64,000 nt of DNA from Bacteroides sp. (GTDB taxonomy: Bacteria > Bacteroidota > Bacteroidia > Bacteroidales > Bacteroidaceae): contig JAJQDI010000016.1 of the NCBI GenBank assembly GCA_021202275.1, positions 19,821 through 83,820 of the forward strand, given 5' to 3'. The notes beneath the pieces are model-generated. The model saw only the letters and a program-made list of their open reading frames with translations, was not told the origin of the DNA and did no database searches. This document shows, piece by piece, positions 19,044 through 27,313 of the stretch (the stretch's first letter is position 1; every line of letters begins with the position of its first letter). The translations under genes were made by a program, and so were the position numbers.

Positions 19044-19599
19044 ACTTTTTAGTGTGTTTGAATTTGTAGCGGATTTCCTGGATATGTTTTAGAATGGTTC
19101 TTTTGTCGCAGTTATATATTTTAGCTGTTTTGGTCAGGGATTCACATTCCGAATATATGATCAATAATCGCCTGTCCGAAAAACTCAATTTCCGTAACTG
19201 TGATATGATCTCCGAACTATCAAACAGGGGATCGTCTGGCATATATTCTTTTTCCACCTCTGAGATCTTACATCCTATCGTTCTTTCCACGGGTCCAGTC
19301 CTGGAGGCTAACTTTTTTTGTCTGATATTTGCCATAATTTCGATAATAGGGGCTTTTTTCTGATCGTATATTATTTCTTATGATTCTTAATATAAAATAG
19401 CCTAATTGTTTTTTGTGGTACAACTTAACGATACATTCGGGTTTTTTATATTCCAGGAGTATGAGAAGTAGATCTTGTGTAAAATCTCTTTTAAGCTCAT
19501 GATCTATTTCCGGGTCAGTATGAAAAGAATACTTAAAAAGCATCTTTTCAATCTCTTTTTTTCAGTCAGTTCTATGACGATGTATTCTATTTCAGACAT
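19036..19599 (-). CDS. Sigma-70-like phage regulator, frameshifted twice
   Basis: Three pieces in three frames join into one protein of about 187 residues if one A is removed from each of two A7 tracts (T7 at 19556-19562 and 19313-19319 on the + strand). Piece one: MSEIEYIVIELTEK. Piece two has a region-2-like segment (DFTQDLLLILLEYKKPE, LGYFILRIIRNNIRSEKSP). Piece three has a region-4-like helix-turn-helix (LSFSDRRLLIIYSECES, TAKIYNCDKRTILKHIQEI). Such short sigma-like factors in phages direct late transcription. As sequenced it would yield only short peptides unless slippage corrects the frame. Confidence 0.65.
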
Positions 19600-19601
19600 G
19601 G

Positions 19602-19778
19602 TCAATGGCATGTATATATGAAGACTATAGATAATCTTTTGTCATTTCTATGTGCAATACATTTGCCGGTGTGCGGCCAAATATTTGTATATTTATACTT
19701 TTTTCTGAAGTAGCAGTGCTCGCATCCTTCTATTGCGTGTATAGTCAATAGATACACATTTTCTGTTTTTGTTTTCAT
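19602..19778 (-). CDS. Small Cys-containing phage protein (58 aa)
   Basis: From ATG 19778 to TGA 19602, 58 residues: MKTKTENVYLLTIHAIEGCE at the start, CEHCYF, then a third Cys (TGKCIAHRNDKRLSIVFIY) and CH at the end. The pattern CxxC-F...C with a final basic strand resembles small proteins of Bacteroidales phage early regions. It lies between the replication gene (17 nt upstream) and the sigma-like gene, whose ATG follows 2 nt after its stop, so the tight packing supports it as real. Confidence 0.5.
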   Translation of the reverse strand: MKTKTENVYLLTIHAIEGCEHCYFRKKYKYTNIWPHTGKCIAHRNDKRLSIVFIYTCH

Positions 19779-19795
19779 GGTTTTAAATTTTGTGA

Positions 19796-20506
19796 TCAGA
19801 AAAATCCAAGTTTGTATTTTCTTTCCCGGTTCTTTTTGTAGAAGTCATATTCCGGTTTTATCCGTTTTAATAGAGATTGTGTTTCCAGATGAGATTTAAG
19901 TATTTTTTGAGCTTTAGTATCTCCGTTTTCTACTCTTTGCCATAAGTGACTGAGATAGTCACTATAGAGTACACTGTTGTTACCATCCGGATTTTTGTTT
20001 TTCCTGTCTTCATCTTCGATGGCTGCCTGTATTCTTTCTGTCTCGTAGTCTTTGAGTCATCCTAGAATGACTGCTCCATCCAATCTGTCATATAATTTGC
20101 CATATTTGCCGGAAATAGCATTTCTGAAACATAGTTTCAGGTCATCAATCAGGAAATAGGGATATAATTCCATGATAAAAGTGCATGTTTGCACAATCTG
20201 AATATCAGTCATGGTCTTGCCTACATTGAAAAATTCAACTGTATGTGCCACGATATTTGTTACCATACTTCGTGCTGTACTACTTCCCAATTCTTCTGAA
20301 ATAACCTGAATGGAGAGTGTTGGAGCACTAAACACATCTTCAAAATTCCTGGGATTGATATTAGCTAAGTATTTCTTCTGTGAGTGTGATAAGATCTCTA
20401 ATGCCTTTTTTCGCTCATTTGTACCTGCTGAACCAATTTGTTTTGATTTTCCATATACTTTTTCGTTTTTTTTGCCCATATAGACAGTCGTTTTGATAAT
20501 TCCCAT
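19796..20506 (-). CDS. Phage replication-region protein with an in-frame TGA
   Basis: One frame from ATG 20506 (MGIIKTTVYMGKKNEK...) to TGA 19796, interrupted by TGA at 20057-20059 in the context DGAVILG-stop-LKDYETERI. Sequence after the stop is coding-like (EDRKNKNPDGNNSVLYSDYL). A TGG to TGA transition fits. The core (NFEDVFSAPTLSIQVISEEL, VEFFNVGKTMTDIQI, LKLCFRNAISGKYGKLYDR) is a conserved Bacteroidales phage protein found after a winged-helix replication protein; a helper of replication initiation or helicase loading is plausible but inferred. The 5' end overlaps the upstream gene. Confidence 0.65.
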
Positions 20507-21072
20507 GTATTCCCTAATTCGAATCTCATTTTTGTCTCTGATTTGTTCATTTCCGACCAATAGTCAAAAAAATCTCTTAACATTTCCGCAGAGTATGTTT
20601 CAAGAAAAGGTATCAAAGAAGAATAGAATTTCTTTTTACGTTCGAGTGTTGCAGCTTTGGCTGCGTCTTTATCTTTGTTCTTTGTCTTATTCTTAGTCTT
20701 TATTATAGGGTTACCATATATGTTATCATGTATGTTACTCTGTGTGTAACCTTTTATGTTACCTGATTCGTCGCTCTCTTTATTACGGTCGGATACATAA
20801 AGTATTTCATAAAAAGCTCCGGAGCTGCGTTTATTACCTTCTTTAAAGTTGATCAGTCCCTTTTGTCGGAGCTTAATGCGTAAACTACAAATCGTTTTAC
20901 GTGAAATACCTAGTTCAAGTTCTATATTTCTGGATGGTAACTCAAATGGGTTTATCCATTTTCTCACATTGCATTCTTTCAACAGATAGAAATAAAGATC
21001 TGCTTCATAAGCAGTCATTTGTTTTATCCGTCTTATAGACCAAAAGTGATTGATAAGTTGTATATATGTCAT
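20398..21072 (-). CDS. Winged-helix replication initiator-like protein
   Basis: 224 residues. The N-terminal 100 residues form a winged-helix segment (LYFYLLKECNVRKWINPFEL, LELGISRKTICSLRIKLRQK, GLINFKEG). The C-terminal part (LRDFFDYWSEMNKSETKMRF, TWELSKRLSIWAKK) is the short helical domain typical of DnaD-like phage replication proteins. A low-complexity KTKNKTKNKDKDAAKAA linker lies between. It is the first gene of the leftward early operon and ends in TAG at 20398, again a working TAG stop. Probably binds the phage origin. Confidence 0.65.
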   Translation of the reverse strand: MTYIQLINHFWSIRRIKQMTAYEADLYFYLLKECNVRKWINPFELPSRNIELELGISRKTICSLRIKLRQKGLINFKEGNKRSSGAFYEILYVSDRNKESDESGNIKGYTQSNIHDNIYGNPIIKTKNKTKNKDKDAAKAATLERKKKFYSSLIPFLETYSAEMLRDFFDYWSEMNKSETKMRFELGNTWELSKRLSIWAKKTKKYMENQNKLVQQVQMSEKRH

Positions 21073-21553
21073 GGTTTTATAATTTAACGTGTTTATATCT
21101 GGATTGATACTATCATAATCTTTCTTTTATTCTAATTTTTCATTCATGGGTTCGTTTCGTCATTTTGTATAGATTACGAGGTCTGAATTAAAACTTATGG
21201 AAAGTCGGTTACAAGGACAGGGAAGGAGAGATAGCTTATTTTACTTAAGATATTGTTTGCCAGCTTTTTCTTTCTTTTGTGTGTCTGTTAAATGTTGTTT
21301 CATTTTAATCTTTATATCTTCATATCTTCATATCTTTATAACATCTACTTTTAAGTATCTATCTATTTATGAAATAAATGTCTTTTTTAATATAAATATG
21401 ACCATTCTGATATTGTTTAATACTTTAATTTTAGTTTTCTTTGTTATTTCATTTGTTATTATATACAAATATAGATATTCTATTTTTAAATATAAAGATA
21501 TTCTATTAAAAATGTGATGGGGATTTGGTAATTTATATATATTCTAAATTAAA
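21073..21553. other. Divergent regulatory region between early operon and repressor
   Basis: 480 bp of AT-rich sequence separating the leftward replication gene from the rightward repressor, the usual place for early promoters and operators. A 39-codon frame (21398-21517) for a hydrophobic peptide starting MTILILFNTLILVFF lies here; whether it is expressed is unclear. Direct TATCTTCATATCTTCATATC repeats near 21315-21335 are visible. Confidence 0.4.
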
Positions 21554-22040
21554 ATGGAGTTACACGATAGACTAAAAGAAATTAGAAAAGACTTAAATTT
21601 GAGTCAAGAAGAGTTCTCTGAGCGGCTTGGGTTAAAGCAGGGAAGTTATTCTGATATCGAAAGAGGAAAGACTAAAAATATTTCAGGGACTATCTTAAGA
21701 TTGATAGAAAATCTATATGGGGTTAATCCCGATTGGATTATAAGTGGGGAAGGAGAAAAAAAGTAAAATTAATTTTAATGTTATTGGTGATAATAATACT
21801 CAATCCGGAGTTTTTGGAAATAATATTCAATTTCCTTCTTCCCCCAAATATGGTTCGCAAAAAATAATAACGGAAAAGGGAATAGAAATTCATGGAAAAA
21901 GTGAGCCGGATATTGAAAATATCCAGCTAATTACTAGAATAGAATATTTAGAGTCTGAGAATAGACGTCTATTAGAAATTATTGATTCTAAAAATGAAAT
22001 AATTCGACTTTTAAAAGACAAAATTAATAGTTTAAAATGA
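21554..22040 (+). CDS. Phage repressor (XRE HTH plus coiled coil), frameshifted
   Basis: The first 70 codons encode an XRE-family helix-turn-helix (LHDRLKEIRKDLNLSQEEFS, LGLKQGSYSDIERGKTKNIS, ending NPDWIISGEGE). An A7 tract at 21756-21762 then leads to TAA. Removing one A joins it to the overlapping frame: SKINFNVIGDNNTQSGVFGN, a linker, and a C-terminal leucine-zipper-like helix (RIEYLESENRRLLEIIDSKN). Together this is a normal HTH-plus-dimerisation repressor of about 160 residues, the only rightward gene of the prophage. As sequenced only the HTH part is made, which may affect maintenance of lysogeny. Confidence 0.7.
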
Positions 22041-22996
22041 TTACATTTGTGTAAATATTGACAATAATAATATTTACATATGGTCATTTGTGTAATAATT
22101 GTTAATATAAAATATAATGAATATAAATATTTTGTTAATTGATAATATTATGTTGTGCTTTTGGTAATAATGCCTACACAAATAATTATACTCTATAAAT
22201 TGATCAATCTTTTTATTGAGTTGTATATACTTATTTATATGGAATATTGTGTTATGTATTTTTGTAGATAGGAAGAGTCGTATTCTTTTTTGATTTGTTG
22301 TACAACTTTATTCTTAGAATTAGAAAATTTCTTTTGTGTTTATTTGAATTTAAAAAAGAATTTATATTACGTATTGAATGGTGTCAAGAATGAGAAAGAT
22401 CTTTATTTATTATAGGTATAAGTAAAAAGTGGGTGTCTATAGTCTATATCCATAAAAGAATATCTTAAATGAAGGATTCATATTCTTATTGAGAGATTAG
22501 TATATCCAATATTTCTTAGAGGGTATAATATATTTTGCTTATCAGGTGTCTGTTTCGTCTGAATTGAAAAATTTTATACTCTTTTAATGAAGATATTTGC
22601 TCAGAAAGTATGAGTAGACTCATGACTTATTTTGATAAAGAAGGGCACTGTTTTTTCTTGGATATATAGAATTTCTATATTTGTGATATTAAAAGATTAG
22701 TAAAACACCTCCTCTATATATATGGAGATTTTATTTTGTATAATAAATTTCTTGACGTATATACTTGTTTTATTGTCAGAGAAAGTAGTTAACGTGAAAT
22801 ATTATGTATTCGTATTTCTCTTTATAAATTATTGTGAACCTGTAAAGTGGTATTATAAAATATCTTTTTTAAATGCTTTGACGGACTCTTGACGCTATTT
22901 TTTATGTACAGCTAAAAGAGGTGATTGATAAGTACCGTATAACTTTGTTCTGATATCCATTAATGCTCCTGGAGAATGTTGATCAGTTTAGGTTAT
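22041..22996. other. AT-rich gene desert at the prophage/chromosome boundary
   Basis: About 950 bp, far more AT-rich than the chromosome to the right. No convincing gene on either strand. A 10-bp inverted repeat (TGTAAATATT at 22050-22059, AATATTTACA at 22069-22078) lies directly after the repressor and could be an operator or mRNA stem. CTCCtctatatatatGGAG near 22710 is another small hairpin. The prophage attachment site may lie here, but no repeat partner is visible inside the window. Confidence 0.5.
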
Positions 22997-24804
22997 TTAC
23001 CCTACCGTAATGCCCATTTTCTTCATCAGGAAACAGGCGTTCATATTCTGTGCCACACCTTCGCGCATACCGTAGGAGAAGGTCAGTTCGTTGTGGCGGA
23101 TGTCCGCTTCGAAGCAATAGTTGCGTATCTCTTCGGGGAACTCTTCCGCCAGTTTTCCCAGCAACAGGTCGTGTGTAGCAATGATGCCGTTGGCGCGCAG
23201 GCGCATAAACTGCTGGATGAGGGCAAACGATCCTTTTTGTTTGTCGGTAGAGTTGGTGCCTTTGAGTATCTCATCGAGGATGATAAACAGTTCTTCGCCG
23301 CTGGTCAACAGGTCGATGATGCGTTTCAGACGTTTCAGCTCGGCGAAGAAGTAAGACTCGTTGTCGGTCAGTGAGTCTGTGGTACGCAGGCTGGTCACCA
23401 GCTGAGCCGGGTAGATACGGAACCAGGTAGCATATACCGGAGCACCGATGCAGGCCAGCAGGTAGTTGACCCCTACGGTGCGCAGGTAGGTACTCTTTCC
23501 GGCCATGTTGGCTCCGGTGATGATGAGAAATGCCGGGCGTTTGTTCATACGGATGTCGTTGCAGACACACTGACCGCGTTTCATGAGCGGATGTCCCATC
23601 TCTTCGCCTTCCAGCAGGAAGGGTTGCTCCGGGATCTGTGGATAGGTATATTCCGGATGGTTGTAAGCCAGAGTAGCCAGCGAACAGAGCGCGTCCATAT
23701 TGCCGATGGCACTGAGCCATGCCGGGAAACGGGAAGCATACTGTTCTTTCCACGTTTCGATACGCATCATGTGCCGCAGCTCCCAGCCAAAAAGTCCGTT
23801 GAATACAAACAGTAGCAGCATGTTGTTGCGCTGGTCCATCGCGTTCATCTCGCCGGCTAAGTGGGCAATGGCATCGGAGGCCAGGTCTTTTCCATTATCT
23901 GTCTGTTGTCTGATGCTCTGTACCGCTTCACTGGTGCCGTCCAGCGATTCGATGATACGCAGCAGGCTGGCATAGGTATGCAGGGTCCCCAGTTTCTGTT
24001 CATAGGTATGTAGTACCACACTGATCTGTCGGGTAAACAGGAAAGTGACCAGGACACACAAGGTAAAGATACCTGCCGGAAATCCGATCGGGACTATGTC
24101 TGCCAGCATCAACCCCCAGGCAATGAGGTTGAGAGTGAGCACTACGTGAGGGATCAGGCGGCACAACAGACGGTTGCGGAAACGGGGTGGGGTGGCAGAC
24201 CAGGCCAGGAGCTCTTCTTCATCTGCGGCTTTGTCGTTGTGCAGCAGGCCTTGGATACGGAATTCCTGCCGCGTCTCCAGCAAAGGAGCGATCTCGCGTA
24301 TGCCTTCCTGACGTTGTACGATCTCTTTTTGCAGCGGAGGTGATGGATCATCCAGGATGCCAGTTGCTTCCGGCCCATTCCGGTCACCGTGCGGTTGATG
24401 TATTGGAACAACGACTTCTCTCCGAATACATCCAGGTCGTATGTATAAAGGTGAGCAGGGTCGGTAAACTCTTTACCATTCTCAAAGGAACTGTAATCGT
24501 GTTCCAGCGCCCGTAGTTCCTGGTCGTTGACCTCTTGTCGCTTTTCTAAGTAAGCTCTGCGGCGGAACATCCGGCTGTGTACTTTGATCAACCACAAATA
24601 GGGGACAAAAGTAACAAGCAGAGCCCCTGTGATCATCCACCAGGAAGAGTGCCGCAGGAAAATGGCTGCCGATACACCTGCCACGAACAGACATACCCGG
24701 AGTATACTTACTTGCCGGATCTGCGTGACGATCCGGTTGAGTTGTTTGCCTGCCTCCTGGCTGCGCTGCTGATAGGTAGCAGTGATGGCGTCTATATGTT
24801 GCAT
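22997..24804 (-). pseudogene. MutS-family ATPase with two membrane helices, frameshifted
   Basis: About 600 residues if repaired. The 5' frame starts at ATG 24804 (MQHIDAITATYQQRSQEAG), has two membrane helices (ILRVCLFVAGVSAAIFL, WWMITGALLVTFVPYLWLI) and a coiled middle. Near 24352 it shifts into the frame ending at 22997, which holds the MutS domain V ATPase: Walker A TGANMAGKSTYL, Walker B LFIILDEILKGTNS, and IIATHDLLLGKL. The expected junction, ASW then LDDPSPPLQKEI, is restored by adding back one CTGG, so one copy of a CTGG tandem was probably lost. This family lacks the mismatch-binding domain of MutS; its function is unclear. Confidence 0.8.
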
Positions 24805-25310
24805 AACGGATGGGTTGTTAGTTACGATGTACTGAACCAACGGTCGACGAAGTCAATCGAGGACCGGCGTAGCCCACCAGGCGGTTGGCAAAGGGATTCT
24901 ACGATGTATTCCTTTGTCAGGAGCCTTATCCGATGATTGACACGAAAGAACGTTGGAACTATACATGCCCTGAATATAATTATTCAGAGATGGAGATGCA
25001 AAGATAGGTATGATTTACGGATTCCTTCTTACGTCATGGTATCTTATTTGATTATTTACATGAAGGTAGGTTTACGATGTACGATGTACGATGGAAAATA
25101 CAGAGATCCTATGCATTCCATCTTTTGTAAACCCACCTGCGTAACATTCCGGATGCGGATATACCGCACGCCTGTTTACGTCTCTGTTATATACGGTATT
25201 TTTATTCCTTTGTTCATCTGTTCTTTGGTCTGTTTACCGGAAATGAAGAACCTGAGGAATAAAAACAATGCCTGCCCACTGTAGTCAGGAGTCATTTCCC
25301 TTATAGGCCG
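24805..25310. other. Intergenic region with promoter-like box and TACGATGTACGATG repeats
   Basis: About 500 bp without a gene. A minus-strand TATCTTTG (plus-strand CAAAGATA at 24999-25006) matches the Bacteroidetes -7 box and could drive the MutS-like gene with a leader of about 190 nt. TACGATG is repeated near 24825, 24900 and 25072-25090 (ACGATGTACGATGTACGATG), part of a short intergenic repeat family seen elsewhere in the window. Confidence 0.45.
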
Positions 25311-26045
25311 TCACTCTGCTAAGGTCAGTCTGGCCAGATAGTCGTAATGATTTCCTTCGCATACCAGCTCTGTCCGGAAACCACTCTCTGTTGCATACAA
25401 CTCCAGTGTCTTGAAGTCTATGTACAGCCAGTCAAACGCTTCTCCCTGTATGTTTTTGTACTGCATCCGGAAGTCTACTTCTCCGTAATAATCACCAGCA
25501 AGGTCTACAACAAAACTACCGTCTTCCTCTTCGTAGAGATAGCGCAGGTCGCTGGAATCCATCAGTACAGCTCCTCCGGGTGCCAGCAGTTGCTTCATTT
25601 TCCGGAAGAAGGCGGGCAGGTTGGAGAGCTTTCCGACAATACCCGATCCATTCATAAGCAACAGGATCGTATCAAAAGGTCCTGTCAGTTTCGGATCGAA
25701 TAGATTGATCAGGTGCACCTCTTTTACACCCCGTTGCCTCATCACCTCTACGGAGAGGGGAGAGATATCAATGGCACAAACCTCTTTTCCGGCTTCCTGT
25801 AGTGCCAGGGAATGGCAGCCGCTTCCGGCACCTACGTCTAAGATCCTTCCGGAAGCCATCTGTAGCGCGGTGCGTTCGTTCCGGGGCATGTGTGGGGATT
25901 TGCGGAAAAGTTGCCTCACAGGTATCTCGTCTTCATCGAACTGTGAAGAGAATACGCGGAGCTTCCCGGCTTTTCCCTGCGCGTGGTAGTTGGCGATTGC
26001 AGCCCCCATCGGGTCTTTCTCCGGGGAAAGTATATGTGTATCCAT
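25311..26045 (-). CDS. Class I SAM-dependent methyltransferase
   Basis: 244 residues. Motif I ILDVGAGSGCHSLAL (about residues 69-83), acidic loop CAIDISPLS (motif II) and the later DTILLLMNGSGIVG are the Rossmann methyltransferase signature; the N-terminal region is a helical cap. The substrate cannot be told from sequence. It is transcribed from a minus-strand TATCTTTG box at 26072-26079, divergent to the small basic protein gene. Intact and monocistronic. Confidence 0.8.
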   Translation of the reverse strand: MDTHILSPEKDPMGAAIANYHAQGKAGKLRVFSSQFDEDEIPVRQLFRKSPHMPRNERTALQMASGRILDVGAGSGCHSLALQEAGKEVCAIDISPLSVEVMRQRGVKEVHLINLFDPKLTGPFDTILLLMNGSGIVGKLSNLPAFFRKMKQLLAPGGAVLMDSSDLRYLYEEEDGSFVVDLAGDYYGEVDFRMQYKNIQGEAFDWLYIDFKTLELYATESGFRTELVCEGNHYDYLARLTLAE

Positions 26046-26071
26046 CTGAGTTGTTTTATGTGGGGAAAGGG

Positions 26072-26107
26072 CAAAGATAGGTATTTCACTGAAAATCCCT
26101 ATCTTTG
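26072..26107. promoter_or_regulatory. Back-to-back divergent promoters in one palindrome
   Basis: GCAAAGATAGG (26071-26081) is mirrored by CCCTATCTTTGC (26098-26109). Each arm contains a TATCTTTG -7 box, one facing the methyltransferase and the other the small basic protein gene at 26130. The boxes face outward from a shared 20-bp centre. Confidence 0.6.
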
Positions 26108-26129
26108 CAACTAAAAATAAGGAGTGCGT

Positions 26130-26321
26130 ATGAACTTACAGGATATCATAGAAGGGGGCGGCGTCGTTCTCAAGACTAAGAAAGGGGCTTCGGAGAAGGA
26201 TGAAAAGAAGGTGAAGACCAAGGCTAAGAAAGCGACCTATATACGGGGACAGCACAACTCCGGAGCGGCTAAGATGAAGGCGAAGATCCGCCGGAAACGG
26301 GCGAGCAGAAGCAGAAAATGA
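26130..26321 (+). CDS. Small Lys/Arg-rich protein
   Basis: 63 residues, start ATG 26130 with GGAG six bases upstream. The N-terminus (MNLQDIIEGGGVVLKTKKG) is neutral; the rest is extremely basic (KKVKTKAKKATYIRGQHNSG then KAKIRRKRASRSRK). It has its own -7 box (26100-26107), giving a leader of about 20 nt. It resembles ribosomal or nucleoid-associated small proteins in composition, so nucleic-acid binding is the natural guess. I do not recognise the family. Confidence 0.6.
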   Translation: MNLQDIIEGGGVVLKTKKGASEKDEKKVKTKAKKATYIRGQHNSGAAKMKAKIRRKRASRSRK

Positions 26322-26578
26322 ATAGATCTACGATTTACTGATTTACGATTTACGATTGAAAATACAGGATTATGTGTCAAACCGTTTGTTATTTTACACT
26401 GACGATCCATGTGCTCCACCGTAAATCCATGTAGTCAATGCCAGCTTATAGAGAGTACATAGTAGGATTTACGAAAGATTTACATACGCATCCTTTTTGT
26501 ATTTTCAATCGTACTTCGTAAATTGTCCAATCGTAAATCTCTCTGTGTTTCTACATTCATCATCAAAACGAGTTATAT
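26322..26578. repeat. Intergenic TTTACGATT-type repeats
   Basis: Both ends of this gap carry variants of TTTACGATT: TTTACTGATTTACGATTTAC near 26335-26355 and, inverted, AATCGTACTTCGTAAATTG with AATCGTAAATC at 26505-26542, each next to 'gaaaatac/gtattttc'. The inverted arrangement could fold. The same words recur near 27285, 29460 and 29690. Confidence 0.6.
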
Positions 26579-26959
26579 ATGGAAATAAAAGGAAGATTTG
26601 ATCATTTCAATATCAATGTGACCAACCTGGAGCGCAGCATTGCATTTTACAACAAAGCATTGGGACTGAAGGAAAGCAAGCGTAAGGAAGCTGCCGACGG
26701 CTCGTTTGTCCTTGTGTATCTGACAGACGATACCGCCGGATTTCTGCTGGAGTTGACCTGGCTACGGGATCATCCGCAGCTGTACGAATTGGGAGAGAAC
26801 GAGAGTCATCTGTGCTTTCGCGTAGAGGGAGATTATGACGAGGTACGTCGTTTTCACAAGGAGATGGAATGTGTCTGTTATGAAAATACCGATATGGGGC
26901 TTTATTTCATCAATGATCCGGATGACTACTGGATCGAAATACTTCCCGTAAAAAGATAA
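26579..26959 (+). CDS. gloA: Glyoxalase I-like VOC protein
   Basis: 126 residues with the two beta-alpha-beta-beta-beta repeats of the vicinal oxygen chelate fold: FDHFNINVTNLERSIAFYNK (metal His), LLELTW (metal Glu), HLCFRVEG and YFINDPDDYWIEILP (His and Glu of the second half). This matches lactoylglutathione lyase-like proteins that remove methylglyoxal. Length is right for the single-domain enzyme. Followed by a strong terminator. Confidence 0.75.
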   Translation: MEIKGRFDHFNINVTNLERSIAFYNKALGLKESKRKEAADGSFVLVYLTDDTAGFLLELTWLRDHPQLYELGENESHLCFRVEGDYDEVRRFHKEMECVCYENTDMGLYFINDPDDYWIEILPVKR

Positions 26960-26985
26960 GGTACAAACGGAACTGTTTGAAAAGT

Positions 26986-27034
26986 AGATCCCTGTCCTCC
27001 ATCACGTTCCATAGGAGGTCAGGGATCTTTTTAA
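26986..27034 (+). terminator. Intrinsic terminator after the glyoxalase gene
   Basis: AGATCCCTG-t-CCTCC pairs with GGAGG-t-CAGGGATCT across a 13-nt loop, followed by TTTTTAA. A 14-bp stem with one mismatch and a U-run, 27 nt after the stop codon. Confidence 0.85.
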
Positions 27035-27313
27035 TATGTTGTTGTCTGTACAAGGGGAAGTACTTCGCAACCTGGGATTTGTCAGATAGTTTCGATGAAC
27101 TCTTATGGGTTCGTTGTATATATAAAATGAGTTCCTGACTCATTTAAAATTCGCCGCAATATATTTTCGCTGTCACCACACAATTATCATATCTTGTATC
27201 GCGGAGACACACGCCGTGCGTCTCTACAGGTGAACATGAGCATTATGTACTCATAGCGGTATAGATAATCCGATGTAATTTCAATCGTAAATTGTAAATT
27301 GTCCCATCGTAAA
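27035..27313. other. Intergenic gap with short repeats
   Basis: About 280 bp. AATCGTAAATTGTAAATTGT and CATCGTAAATC near 27281-27315 belong to the TTTACGATT family. No gene seen. Confidence 0.45.

Larger units (their letters stand above)
1..22080. mobile_element. Prophage, right-hand part (tailed phage, Bacteroides-phage type)
   Basis: The leftward block contains both terminase subunits, a tail chaperone, tail proteins, a tape measure with the usual hydrophobic C-terminus, an XkdF-like protease, a major capsid protein and a repeat-rich tail fibre. Early genes lie upstream on the same strand and a repressor-like gene is divergent. The left end is outside the window. The right limit is placed between the repressor (ends 22040) and the chromosomal MutS-like gene (ends 22997). 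No integrase, lysis gene or portal protein was recognised here, so these must lie to the left or be absent. Many genes carry single disabling lesions. Confidence 0.9.
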
